Shown: positions 1-11,995 of the stretch, piece after piece | Layout: every line of letters begins with the position of its first letter | How positions within the stretch are numbered: position 1 is the stretch's first letter | NCBI RefSeq assembly: GCF_018143015.1 | Contig: NC_054752.1 | Coordinates: forward strand, 2,790,001 to 2,854,000 | Direction of reading: 5' to 3' | DNA length: 64,000 bases | Source: Lytechinus variegatus | Taxonomy: Eukaryota > Echinodermata > Echinoidea > Temnopleuroida > Toxopneustidae | The notes under the pieces: generated by a model | Database searches by the model: none | The model's input: only the letters and a program-made list of their open reading frames with translations | What the model was told of the DNA's origin: nothing | Translations under genes and position numbers: made by a program

Positions 1-790
1 ATTTTCAACTCACACATGTCATTTTTCTTAAAACTATTCTTTCAAAATTGAATATAATTTGTTTTATCTGCATTTAAAAATAATTTATTGCACTTAAACC
101 ATATTGCGACTTTTGAGATATTAAACTTCACATTTGCACATAGTTCATTAAAGTTAGTATTGGAGGCAAGAAGAGTAGTGTCATCAGCGTACAAAATAAA
201 ATAGCAATAGTGGCAAGAATTGACAATATCACTGATGTAAATTAAAAACAATAAGGGCCCTAAAATTGATCCCTGGGGTACACCAGTATTGATTGATTTA
301 AAATCAGATAGGAATAAATCAAAAATAGTACACTGCTTTCTATTACAAAGATAAGACCTAAACCATTCAAAATACCTGTGATACCATAGTACTGTATTTT
401 CTTTAAAAGAATGACACGAGAAAGTGAATCAAACGCCTTAGAAAGATCCATAAAGATCCCTATTACACTTTTATTTTCATTTATTTCAGAAATTATTCTA
501 TCCTGTATTTCAACAACTGCCATCTCAGTGGAGAAGGTTTTAAGGAATCCATATTGTCCCTGATACAACGCATCATTTACTAAAAAAAATGGTAAAAACG
601 ATTATACACTAATTTGTCTAGAATTTTGGAAAAACGTGGTAAAATTGACACTGGTCTATAGTTATTGAAATACTGAGGATTTCTCTGTTTAAATATTGGC
701 ACAACTTCGGCAATTTTCATCTGGGATGGCACTATACCACTGGCAAGAGATAGGTTAAATATATTGTATTGGTCCAACAATCAAGTATAA
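1..790 (-). mobile_element. LINE reverse transcriptase fragment (CR1/Jockey-like)
   Basis: On the minus strand three neighbouring reading frames give successive parts of a non-LTR reverse transcriptase. From 5' to 3' they are a palm segment with NYRPVSILPRFSKILDKLV (near 580-780), a segment with FMDLSKAFDSL (260-568), and the catalytic segment with YADDTTLL followed by NKLFLNADKT (42-251). The parts are in different frames and separated by stops, so the copy is dead. It runs off the left edge of the window, so its 3' end is not seen. The motif set is that of CR1/L2/Jockey-type LINEs; the exact clade cannot be settled by eye. Confidence 0.85.
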
Positions 791-2087
791 ATTAATTTAT
801 TTTCTTCCATTTGACACATTTATATTTTTTTCGAACAATACAATACAGTAAACAATGCAAAGTATATAAGGACGAAAGGGCCAGAAAAGGGCAGAGAAAA
901 GAAGACAAGAGGTGACCGAAAGAGGGAGACGTGAGCGGGGAGGCGTGCAAGAATTACTAGGAAAAATATGCATTTATAGATCAGAAGGCTGCCAAATCTG
1001 TCTCCATGTGAATTAAACGGTTGGTATGGCAGGTATAAAAGAACAATAAGAAAATAGAAATAAAGAGATCGAGTCAGTTATTGAGGTGGGTGAGAGAGAA
1101 AGACCTAGAGACAGAAAGACAGAGGGGTGGGGGCAGGGAGAGAGAGAGAAAGAGGGGGGGGGGGGTGAATGGGAGGGAGAGAAGGGAGGGAGAAAGGGGA
1201 GAGAGAAGGTTGGATGCGTAATACAAATTATCACTTCTAGTTACTTTTTATGAAGGCTTCAAAGGAAAATGGCGAGGTAAGAAACTAAATAAATTAAAGG
1301 TCACAGAAACTCGAGATAGAGTTCTATCTGAATCAACGTAGTCACATTCATTCCATCGACTCAATAGTAATACAATCTTGACACTTTGCTGTCATCGAAT
1401 AAAAAATATACTTACACGAACAATGTTGAAATACCTGTAGGTTGTTTTCATCATTTGCATTAAGAAAAATTCATTGAAATAACAAATTCGAAAGCCGGGT
1501 TTATATTTTCTTTTTTTTGTTGACAATAAGAGCTAGAGGACGGGAGATTCAATTAAGCTGGTCTAGTATTCGAGGTCTCGCATCTCGGTAGAGGTCAATA
1601 AGGATCACATCACATAACGACAGGCTTCACAGAATATGGAAAAATAATATTAAGTTTCACCCTGGTTTGTAGACGCATTCCAACAAACAGTTGATTTGAA
1701 TGATGAGAAAAAAAATCAGCATCATGCACAGAATTTCATCTAAATCGGATGTAGAATAAGTAAGTCCCTAATTTCAAAGTTTCGCTCATTTTCATCAAAA
1801 GAAAATGTTATAGACTCAAGGGAGTAATATATATATACGAATGAGGGGGTTGATGTAACTCTCTCATTATCGCTTTTGATTTTTTGTAAAATATGTAATA
1901 TATTATAATATTTTTGCAGATCTTCCGAAAGTTAACAATATGTTGCTTATATAGTTACCTGACATATTCAATGAGGAATAAACCTTGTTACATAATATAA
2001 TAAGGAAAATTATATATTTTACATTTTACATGAAAGAAGCATTCAGTGGTTAACGTTATTGGTTTCCTCAGCTTGTGTCATCTGAAT
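791..2087. other. Non-genic stretch with polypurine tract
   Basis: No gene seen. Positions 1078-1212 form an almost pure purine (GA-rich) tract with an 11-base G run, which is the only clear structure. The rest is AT-rich sequence without recognisable repeats. Confidence 0.6.
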
Positions 2088-2483
2088 CACTAGCGTACCT
2101 ACGGGAGGGGGGGGGGAGGGGGCAGACTGCCTCCCCCCGACGAGTCACAACCCAAATTCAAATTCAAAAGTTTATTAATATAAAATCCTGACATTTAAGG
2201 ATCATCATCAAAAACAAAGAAACATAAAAAATAATACAACATAAACATAACATAGTGACAACGAGGTATAAAAAAGGGACCTATCCCTGCCCCCCCCCCC
2301 TGACAAGATTTTTTTTCTTCTCAATTTTTTTTCTGCTGTGAAATGTCCTTTATATCCTTTTTAGGACTTTCATTTTTTTTGGCGTGTCAATATTTTTTCT
2401 TTTTGGTTGAATACCCTTTTCTTGGTCAATTTTTTTTTGCGGACGATCCCCCCCCCCTGTGGAAAATCCTAGGTACGCAACTG
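2088..2483. mobile_element. hAT-like MITE with G/C-run ends
   Basis: The left end reads CACTAGCGTACCTA and the right end, read inward on the minus strand, CAGTTGCGTACCTA, each followed by a G run. Flanking 8-mers ATCTGAAT and ATTTGGAA agree at only 5 of 8, so the duplication is decayed or absent. End sequence and size match the short hAT-type elements found at several other places in this window. The interior includes a piece near 2158-2275 that looks like a LINE 3' UTR. Confidence 0.55.
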
Positions 2484-2694
2484 ATTTGGAAGCTAATCAC
2501 ACAGAATAGTTTAAAGTATAGTTTAAGGGTGAACTGGGCCAACTAATCTAGTCATCTTACAATACCCTATATTGTAGGAAATGTTTTTGTTCTTGTCAAA
2601 ACGAAAAGCTGTACGCAAATTAGTCATTCGTTCTGTCATTCTTATCTAGTTTGGTTCAAAACTTGTTTCCAAAAAATATTATCTATTTAGCAAT

Positions 2695-3058
2695 TTCATT
2701 CATTCATTCCTTCATTCATCTATTCATTCATTCAATCAATCATCCATCCATCCATTCATTCATCTTTTCATCCATCTTTCTATCCATCCATTAATCAAAT
2801 AATTAATTACTTAATTTAGACTTTCATTCAATCAATTATTTATTCATTCTTTCACTCATCTATCCATTAATTCATTCATTCTTTCATCGATTCATGTAAT
2901 CAATCTTTCCGTCCATCCATCCATCCATTAAGCAATCAATTTAGTCACATTCACTCATTCATTTACTTTTCATTCGTTAATCCATCCATCCATCAATCCA
3001 TCATTAATTCACCATTCATTCATTCATTTATTCATCTATACATGAATTAATTGATTAA
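2695..3058. repeat. Tetranucleotide (ATTC/ATCC)n array, left part
   Basis: Degenerate tandem ATTC, ATCC and ATTA words fill this stretch. The same kind of repeat resumes at about 7500-7590, directly after the LINE, so the LINE appears to have inserted into a single microsatellite array. Confidence 0.85.
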
Positions 3059-3547
3059 TGCAATTGATAAAAAGGAGTATACCGGTGCGGTGTTTGTCGA
3101 TCTCAAAAAGGCCTTCGACACCGTAGACTGCATGGGGAATTCTTTTAACGAAGCTTATTGATATTGGGATACAGGGTACCAGGCGCGTACGCAAGGGGGG
3201 GGGTTTCGGGGGTTCAACCCCCCCCCCTTTCGTTTTTTTTTTTTTTTTTTTTTTTTTTTGCTTGTCTCCCCAGAGGTCGGTCTGGTCAAGGAGTTATCGG
3301 GCAAGAGCCTGATAACTCCTTGGTCTGGTTACGGACAATTCCCCTACCCAATAATGTATATGATAGCAATAATGAACAGAAGCTCATGTTTCCGACGAAA
3401 AACACAGAACATTTTATTATATCTTTTATTTCCGCATGTCGCCGACATGATCACGGTATCGCCATTAACAAGGCCATACATGATTATCATGATGTATACT
3501 TATGAATACAAGTGAACCAAGACAAAGACATACGTTTTCTTACAAAA

Positions 3548-5545
3548 TATGTTTTACCAATATAAAAAAAAATAACGGAAAACGCTAAAATGTCGGTTAG
3601 CTCGCTCCGCTCGCTCGTAATAATTTATGAAATTCCATAAGTATCTAGTCTCCTTTTCAAGGCCGTATTATGAGGGTTACGAATAGAAGGACATGTAGCA
3701 TCGACTAATACTTGATTTACTAACAAACTACTGACAAGAAATGTATGTTTTGACGGGAAAACGCGAAAATTTCGGCTCGCTCACTCCGCTCGCTCGTAAT
3801 CATTTATGAAATTTCTTAAGTTTCTAGTCTCTTGATCAAGGCCATATCATGAGACTTACGAGCAGAAGGACATGTATCATCAACTAATATGTAATCATTA
3901 CCAACAAGCTATTGAGAAGAATTGTATGTTTTGACGAAAAACGCAAACATTTCGGCTCGCTTGCTCCGCTCGCTCGTAATTATTCATGACATTTCTCAAG
4001 TTTCTAGTGTTCTGATCAAGGCCATATCCAGGCGCGTAGCCAGGGGGGGCGGTCGCCCCCCCAAACGTCCCCAAAAAGAAAAAAAAGAAGGGAAAAAAGG
4101 AGAGGAGAAAAGGAAAAGGGAAGGAAGGAAAGGGAAGAAAGGTAGCTTTGTGTTTTTCTATTTATTCTTTAATTTTTTCTCAAAAGAGAAACTCCTTCAC
4201 TCTTCTTGCTTTAAATTCATATATGAATTTTGCTTCCGCGCTGCGCGCAGTTAAATGACAATATTGAAGTTCTCCATTGTTCCCCCACCTTTTCTCTAAC
4301 CCTGTTTTTCCACCTCAGCTATGTGCATCTTGCCAGTTAAAGTTAAAATTGTATACATTAGGGCATGAATTTGAGTAAGGTTAGGCCGAAGTAAATGTAT
4401 GAAGTTATCTTTTTTTTTTCAATTGATCGCGCAACTTCTGGTCTGGTCGGCTCCGAGCGGGTAAAATCTTTATATCAGTTTCTGCCGTCACCTCCATAAA
4501 GTCAGCTTCTCACGCTTTTCAGCTCATTACTTTAAACAACCATAATTTGGGGGCAAACAGGTTCCTAATTTAAAAAGAGGAAGGTATGGAATTCGTGTCG
4601 TATTAAATAAAAAAGTACAATATTTTTTTATCAAATTGTATTAAACTTCATGTCATTTCCCTGTATACATTCATCTCCTGTCCTGTTTTGCGCCCTCAGT
4701 TTGAAATTTTGAATGACACTTAAGTTTCTTTATATTCAAAATGAAGCGCTTCAGGATAAGTCAAAAAAATTAATCATCCTTTATTATATAGATAGATAAT
4801 TTCAATAAATCACAGAAGTTTCAACTTTATGCGCACTATTTTCCTTGTAATGAAGTTCAATAATCTTAGAAAATCAACTGAATTAGAGACGATTGGGTAT
4901 TAGAGATATCTACATTTGATGAAACGTCCGCCCTTTGAAATTTCAGAGTTTCATTGCTCATCGCGGGGAGGAATATCTTCCTCTACCAATCTTCTCTGTT
5001 TTGCGAGTTAAAAATATGCACTGATGCTAAATTGTTTGTAATCAAATCTGATCTTTCCAAAAAAGTTTCAATATATCTTTGAGAATACTCTTTTCTCGGG
5101 ACCCTTTTTATGGCAAGAAAAATTGATAAATCACTTTAGCTTCCGCGCTTCGCGCGGAGTTATTATCATTTTAATTTCCTCCATTGTATACCTCTTTTGT
5201 GCGTTTACAATCACTTTTGAAAACAAGGTTCAAAATCGCAATATAGTCAACCGAATTGGAGGTACTAGAGACAAGAGAAACGGCTCCTTTTCATTTTAAT
5301 TTATGAAACACTATTAAGCTCCGCGCTTTGCGCGGGAGGGGGAACTTCCCCTCCCTGCACCCACCCCCTAGGGAGCGCGCTTCGCGTGCATTTACCGCCC
5401 CCTCCAAAATGAAATCCTGGCTACGCGGTTGGCCATATCATGAGTGCTACGATCCGAAGGACATGTAGCATCGACTATGATACCAACAAACTATTGACAA
5501 AAGGTTATGTTTTCAACGCAAAAACGAGAACATTTCTGCTCGCTC
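3548..5545. repeat. ~183 bp tandem repeat inside the hAT element
   Basis: The units start near 3548, 3741 and 3923 and carry a shared core of a CG-rich word (CTCGCTCCGCTCGCTCGTAA), a TTTATGAAATT word and AGAAGGACATGTA. The third unit is split by the nested element at 4029-5431 and continues at 5440; a partial fourth unit begins near 5505. Spacing between the second and third units is about 182 bp. Confidence 0.85.
4029..5431. mobile_element. hAT-type element (inner), nested in the outer one
   Basis: The left end is CAGGCGCGTAGCCAGG and the right end, read inward, CAACCGCGTAGCCAGG; the flanks are identical 8-mers GCCATATC at 4021-4028 and 5432-5439. No transposase frame is present. Four short GC-rich hairpin words of the type TTCCGCGCTNCGCGCGGA occur at about 4235, 5142, 5318 and 5372. 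The TIR resembles that of the outer element closely enough that both probably used related transposases. Confidence 0.92.
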
Positions 5546-7499
5546 GCGGGTCATGACCGCACTGTTACATACCCATCGCCACTTAAATGTTATTGTCTTA
5601 TTTGCAGCGCTGAAAAAAAAGAAAAAAATCATCACCTCCCCCCGCTCATCACTTTTTAGAGACTGGGCGGGATATTTAAAAAAAAAAATCAGCTCGAAAC
5701 CCCCCTTTCAAAAATCCTGCGTACGCGCCTGCAGGGTACTCTATCGCTATGGATGGAAAGTTACTTGACCGACAGAATTTGTAGGACGCTTGTCAACTCT
5801 GAGCTTTCTGCAGAATCTACCATTACCTGCGGAGTCCCGCAAGGTTCACTGCTAGGACCACTATTTTTCATCAAGTACATAAATGATCTCAAGGACTGTG
5901 TGAAACAATGTCAGGTTCAATTGTACGCCGATGACACGGTTCTTTACTTTTCTCACCCATCGATCCAAAACGTAGAGTCAGCTCTTAACTCCGACCTCGA
6001 GAATGTTCATAAGTGGATGAATAATAACAAACTGAGTGTCAATTGTAACAAAAACAGAATGCATCCTAATCGGAAGTAAACATATGCTTGCTAAACACAA
6101 TGTCTTGAATGTAACATTAAACAACAACCGTATAAACCAAGTGCGTGAATTTAAGTACTTAGGACTGATTTGTGATGAAACTTTGACTTGGAATAAACAT
6201 ATCGAAAAACTAATCCAGAAAGTAAGTAAGATGGTTGGTTTTTTAGGACGATTAAGACGCTCGTTAAATGAATCAGTTGTAAACTCCATTCATAAGTCAT
6301 TTTCTACTCCCATACTTTGATTATGGTGACGTAATATACAGCTGTAATAAATATAATAATAAATATATCGACCAACTTCATAAGGTACAGAACAGAGCAG
6401 CTCGTATCATATTAAGAGTAAAACCAGAATCACACATATCCGTCGCTGAGCTGCATAATTCTCTGGGCTGGCAATTTCTTAACAAAAGGAGTAATCAGCA
6501 TTCTATTGTCTTTATGTACAAAGTAATGCACGAACTAACTCCTCAGTATTTACGTAAAGAATTCAAGGTCGCACCTCAATATTACTCTCCTCGCTATGGC
6601 GAAAAACTACTTTAAACTACGGACAGAATCCCTTAAGAAATCCTTTAAATATAAAGGTGCCAAGGTACTATATGCCCTACCTTTGGATTTAAAATTGTCT
6701 CCTACTGTAAACAATTTCAAAACTACATTATCATCTCACTCCGGTGACCTGCTTAACTTGTCATAAAGTCAATATCGTAGGTTTTTTTTCTTTCTACCCA
6801 TTGTTTTTTTTTTTTTGTTTTTTTCCTTTTTTTTTTCTTTCTTCCCCATTTCCCCATTGTTCTCTTAAAAAACTTAAAATTAAAAACTGATTTTGAGCTT
6901 ATCCGACTAAATAGTTCCACAAAGTGCATTCTCCTTTTACTTTTTATTTCTTACTTCTCATTTAAATCCAATCAGTGTATGTACATGTTTTATAATTTAG
7001 ATGTTGTCTCAATGCAATCTGTACTTTTATCCTGAATTCCTTTCAATATTTTTACGCTCTGATATTGTAGTCCTCTTAAAAATCGTATGCGTGAACCAGA
7101 ATTTTGTGTTAGTATGACAGTTTACAATCATTACATATTCATTTTTATTCATTGTACCATCATATTATTCATTTAATTATTCCTAGCTCCTTGTGAAAAC
7201 CTTTTTTTTAATAACTTGACAGCAGCCTTATTCATTCATTTTATAAGATATTCAGTGTAAATTCTTGCCAAACTTTAATTTTATGACCTTTTCTTATAAC
7301 AACATATATCATGTCACTTTTGTTATTCTGTTTGATTTACCGTATATGATATGCTCTTTCGTATGTGTTTACTTTTTACTTTGTATTTTATATAGACCCT
7401 ATAGAAGAACAGTTTAGTCATGTCGACTAAACTGAAAATGGGCAATCCATCCGTTTTGCTTTCTTTTTGTTTTTTATGTGGAAAATAAATACTATACTA

Positions 7500-7595
7500 T
7501 GCTATTAATTAATTAATTAACTAACTAATTCTTTCATTCACTCATTCTTTCTTTCATCCATCCATTCTTTTATCCATCCATTTTTTGTATCAGTC
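7500..7595. repeat. Tetranucleotide array, right part
   Basis: ATTA, ATTC and ATCC tandem words continue the array seen at 2695-3058 on the other side of the LINE. Confidence 0.75.
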
Positions 7596-9107
7596 TTTTT
7601 CTTATGTTAAACTGAAACAGTTAAAAATTAATTGGCAAATGAGTCCTTCCCACCTGATCAACTTTTACACTTACTTGTTTGGCTTTGTCCTGCATGTTTC
7701 GTTGTGTTTTGCGTTCAATTTGTTGTCCAAGAGTGCGTGGTTGCCTATTGATTTTTCAGAACTTGTTAAAATCAATCAATCAGCATTAAACCCTTTACAA
7801 TGTGACATTCTATTTAAAATCACCTGTTATGACAAGTCCATTTGTCACATAACAAAGTTTCCATGGCAACCAATTTGAAAGGGTACACGAGAAGGAGGAC
7901 GAAGTGATAAGGAGTGCATTCCTTTACGGAAATAGATCAGAGATGGTGCTGCAATTTCACGCGCCAATTCTCTAATTTAAACAGTAAGTTGTGTAATTTG
8001 TTTTCACAGCTGAACCTTTAATACACAATTTCATGAAATCACAACAGCGGATTTTATGAAACGTTAATTCTTAATATATTTGTGTAGCTTCATTAAATTG
8101 TTGAATAAATAATCGATCAACCAATTAATTCGTGAGGACAAGTTGAAAATCGATAAAATTTCTTTATTCAATAGTTTAATGGACGGAAAAACGTATAAAC
8201 AATTGATCTTCAAACTTCACCTGAAAGCAAAAATAACGAGTAGACCTAGGTGCACAGGAACATGTAGTACACCCTATCATCAGCTATTAAAGGGGGGGGA
8301 TATAGCTACCCCTCGAGTGGGCTTGTCAGGATAACGTGCTTTATAGGGCAGGAGAGGTAGTCTTGCACGATTTCCTGTGAACTTTCCTTCCTTCTTTCCT
8401 CTTACTTTTCCTAACTGATGTTTAGACACAGTTTCAACAAAGACATCATCATGTTTTTGTAAAAAAAGGAAAGCAAATTAACAAGTCAACAATAGTCAAA
8501 AGTGACTAGTTTGCCTATTCAAAATAACAACAACAACATCACTCCAACTAATAATTCAAAATCATTTTAAGCAAATACTTGAATCCACTATAAATACCAA
8601 TTTGGATCAGTTTTTCGAACTCAGATTAGGTGTTTGAACTAGAAGATGTAATCTCGATTGTGCTCCCAACACGAGCGTGAACCGCAACACCTAACTTGAA
8701 ATACAAATATTATTTGGATAAATTTTGTAAATTCAGATTCTAGGTTTTTGAACGAGAGGTAATCTAAATTGCGTTTCTAGGCCCGACACTAGCACTAACA
8801 TTAAGAAAAAAAGTTGAGTGACAATATATGTATACATGAATGAATATGATTTCTCTAATGGCGTTTATTTTTCTTGATTGAACAAATCTTCAAGCGTCTT
8901 ATAAACCATTTATATTTGAGATGACAAAATGCTATTTACATAAACTATAATGTTTTTTTAAGGGACAGACAAAATATAGCCCTTCTTTCCAAATGTCAGG
9001 CAATTCCTGTGGTGGGGTTACCATTTATCTTCCTTTGATTTAATTGGAATTAAATCTATTAGGAAACATTGTGAACGTATTCAATTCTGGCTAAGAATGA
9101 ATATGTA
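7596..9107. other. Non-genic stretch
   Basis: No gene recognised. Around 8597-8810 two diverged ~120 bp copies share the words GGAT(C/A)A, AACTCAGATTAGGT or similar, and TGTAATCTCGATTG or similar, a weak tandem duplication. The remainder is featureless AT-rich DNA. Confidence 0.45.
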
Positions 9108-10151
9108 CACTCAGCAAAAAAAGTTCTTGGACACTTAAAAAATTTAAAATATTCCATATAGATATTTGATTAAAGGCAAATTATTGTATGTCAACATGAC
9201 CAGACAATATTCCTCTTCCAGTATGACATGACATTTTCACGTGAACAGTCATGCATGAGTGGTTAAATGCTTTAAACAATAGCAATGTCAGTAAAAGGAA
9301 ATTGCAAGAAATGGACCATTCAAATGCTAATGATCATGACCATCCTGTAGGCATACATTCAGCCATTTCAACATGCGTTTATCATTTGAATTGAATGCTT
9401 AGGGATGCATCATGAGATGCATAATGAGATGGATCATTTGGACACTCACTTTCAAGATGAAGCTTTCCAACCAAGAGCATGCAAGAGCAATAGGAATGTT
9501 GCAGTCTGGGCAGTCATTTAGACAAGTGGCTCGATATTTCAAAGTTTCACCAACAACAATTTTAAAGTTGAACCAGTGGTCTTTGGCTACTAATGAAGTT
9601 AGAGATCGTCCTAGGAGTGGTCGACTTAGGGCCACCACCCCTGCAGTAGATAGGAGGATAAGGATAATTTTCCTTTAGCTTATGCCAAGATACTGAAATT
9701 TGACATTTTGTTCATCGACTAACTTTGACTTAAAATTCCAGTGGAATAGTGATGCATCCAAGGTGGATAACTTTCTCTTCACTATTAGAGTGGTATTTGA
9801 CTTTAAGTTTGCTTTTATTGTTTAATGGATATTTATGCCACACAAACTTTCACAACTGAAAGAATGACTGATCGTTTGCAAGCAATTTTCTTTTACTGAC
9901 ATTGCTATTGTTAAATGCCTGTAACCAGCCATGCACTGACTGATCCATATCTTGCAATTTTCTTTTACTGACATTGCTATTGTGTAAAGCATTTAACCAC
10001 CCATGCATGACTGTTCACATGAAAATGTCATGTCATACTGGAAGAGGAATATTGTCTGGTCATGTTGACATACAATAATTTGCCTTTAATCAAATATCTA
10101 TATGGAATATTTTAACTTTTTTAAGTGTCCAAGAACTTTTTTTGCTGAGTG
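9108..10151 (+). mobile_element. Tc1/mariner element, internally deleted, long TIRs
   Basis: The ends read CACTCAGCAAAAAAAGTTCT inward on both sides and the inverted repeat extends with few differences for about 200 bp. TA dinucleotides flank at 9106-9107 and 10152-10153. A remnant plus-strand frame (9412-9678) encodes the transposase N-terminus: a PAX-like helix-turn-helix with QEHARAIGMLQSGQSFRQVA followed by RDRPRSGR, the hallmark of Tc1 proteins. The DDE catalytic region is missing, so it is non-autonomous (1,044 bp against about 1.3-1.6 kb for whole Tc1 elements). A 29 bp word near 9886 and 9953 is duplicated inside the right TIR. Confidence 0.93.
9412..9678 (+). pseudogene. Tc1 transposase N-terminal remnant
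   Basis: The frame holds about 75 residues of the Tc1 transposase DNA-binding region starting at MKLSNQEHARAIGML. It ends in a stop shortly after TTPAVDRRIRI, where intact proteins continue into the second DNA-binding motif and the DDE domain. It would at most produce a truncated DNA-binding peptide. Confidence 0.85.
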
Positions 10152-11187
10152 TATATGAATAGATCGATATTCACCCTCAACTTCTCCTGAAACTGACCAA
10201 GAAAAAATGAATGAAATTATTTATAAGTTACCAGGGTAACGGGATTCTGTGAATAAGTCCACTTTTTCGAGGAGAAAAATAAAAACGCTGAGTACAACCG
10301 TAAAATACTATTAGTACCCAGGTATCAGTATCATTTTCAAAGGTTTGCTTCGATTTTACAATATTGACTCTTAAATTACGATATCCATTCAGGGCTTTTA
10401 CTATTGCTCGTGTGATGATGAACAGAAGATACATAAATAAAAATCAACAACAAAATACATTGTACAAAGTATTAAGATCAAATATATAAACACTTAAAAA
10501 GATACGGATGGATCACTCTATTCGGGGGTATTCCTGGACTCATTTTATCTTTATATTTACCAAAAATTGCATGCTTATCACACGATATCAAATGAAATGT
10601 TGATAAAGTGACCTGAAAAAGTGCATTTTAACTGTTTGTGTGAAATTATCAAGCGTATTTGTATCTCATTTATTCAATACAAGCGGTGAGAGCGAAGTGC
10701 TAAAAATATCTATTTTTAAGAGGGTAGTAATTTTACTTCTACATTTTATGTACTATCTCATATGACATAAATGAATTGTAGACATCCTGACTTGAGAAAT
10801 GGCATTTCAAAAACCATTTGTACATGTTGTAAGAACTCAGTGAGATGATATTTATCACTACAATGCACGCCTGAAAAGTGAGTGGAAAGTACTACGAGAT
10901 ATTCAGACCTGAAAACGATAAATTTAAACATTTCTTTGTAATCACATGGCCCCGGGAAGCAGGCGTGCTGAAGCAAAATTTTCCTTGGGGGTGCTATGGC
11001 AGGCAGGGCAGCACTCCCATGTTTTCTGAAAAATGTCTAAAAATTGAAAAACATAAAAAGATTTGACCTTCATTTTAAAGATGAACATTTTCTTTCCTTT
11101 TCAAATTTGTCGAAACCAATTCCAATTTTGATCTTCATTTTAATGTTCTTTTTTCTTGATCTCTCAGGAGCAATTCAATCTCAATTT
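10152..11187. other. Non-genic stretch
   Basis: No gene seen. Around 10950-11020 there is a short GC-richer patch with an AGGCAGGGCAGCACTCCC-type word that resembles the ends of short DNA elements, but I could not find a matching partner end. Confidence 0.4.
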
Positions 11188-11995
11188 TGTAGTAAAATAA
11201 TAATAATAATTAACAACATTTATATAGCGCTTATCACAAAGAATGTCTCTAAGCGCTTAAGGAAAATAAATAGGAAGACAAGAAATTTCAGCTAAAATTA
11301 AATTATACATGTTGACAGTTGAAAGTAGACAGTTGAAGCAGCAAATGCTAAGGACGATCTATTTAACAAAAAGGTGAGTTTTTAACATAGATTTGAATTT
11401 GTCAGTTGAGTCTGCTTGTTTTATGCTCTGAGGTAGGTTGTTCCAAAGTTGAGGGGATGCTGAACAAAAAGATCGGGAACCATAAGACTGGGTGTTGATT
11501 TCAGGAACTGCTAAGAGTGATTTTTTTTGCATGAGCGCAAATTGCGGGAGGGCGAGTATTCTGATATTAACTGTAATGAAGATAGACTGTAGCTTATTTT
11601 ATCAACCATTGGAAAGTAAGCAAGAGGATCTTAAAATCAATTCGTTCACGAACCCTTAGCATATATGAAGCTCCCTTAGCAGTGGAGTGACAGACTTACG
11701 TGAATGACGTTTAGCAATAAGCCTAGCTGCTGAATTTTGTATTCTCTGCAGTTTGTTAATCTGTGTATCAGGTAGACCATACAGAAGACTGTTGCAGAAG
11801 TCAATGCGAGACATGACCAGTGCCTGAACAAGCCTCTGGTGGTCTTTTTTGTAAGAAATTGACGGATGCTACCAATTTTATGCAATGCAAACGAGGCAGA
11901 TCTGCATACGTTGTTCACATGGGTCTTTAGAGACATATTATTATCAAACATGAACCCTATGTTTCTAGCAGCCGCAGAGCATTCTATATCAGTAC
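11188..11995 (-). mobile_element. LINE 3' end (CR1-like)
   Basis: Minus-strand LINE fragment. Near 11850-11950 the translation contains MSLKTHVNNVCRSASFALHK and KIGSIRQFL, typical of the C-terminal part of CR1-type ORF2; a frame change follows, after which an LPDTQINKLQRIQN-like segment appears in another frame (about 11720-11800). The 3' end reads AAGCGCTATATAAATGTTG followed by an (ATT)n tail, ending at about 11190. This 3' tail is shared with SINEs elsewhere in the window. Confidence 0.85.

Larger units (their letters stand above)
3180..5731. mobile_element. hAT-type element (outer), non-autonomous, inserted in LINE
   Basis: Both ends read CAGGCGCGTACGCA inward, a perfect 14 bp terminal inverted repeat, and the flanks are identical 8-mers CAGGGTAC at 3172-3179 and 5732-5739. 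TIR type and an 8 bp duplication define the hAT superfamily. No transposase frame is visible. The interior is G/C runs at the ends plus about three copies of a ~183 bp tandem repeat, and a second hAT element sits inside (4029-5431). Without the nested element the length is about 1.14 kb. Confidence 0.92.
3059..7499 (+). mobile_element. LINE copy split by a hAT insertion
   Basis: Non-LTR retrotransposon in plus orientation, 5' truncated. The reverse transcriptase begins with GAVFVDLKKAFDTVDC at about 3075-3130, is interrupted by the 2.55 kb element at 3180-5731, and resumes with CGVPQGSLLGP and YADDTVLYF (5753-6060). The C-terminal part continues in other frames to about 6770, including the segment DQLHKVQNRAARIILRVKP. 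The 3' UTR runs to an AATAAATAC tail near 7490. Without the insertion the two halves meet inside the RT domain. Frame changes in the C-terminal half show it is no longer functional. CR1/L2-like by motif. Confidence 0.88.

Noticed and set aside
1013-1234. Minus-strand Pro/Ser/Leu-rich frame
   Set aside because: It is the complement of a polypurine tract.
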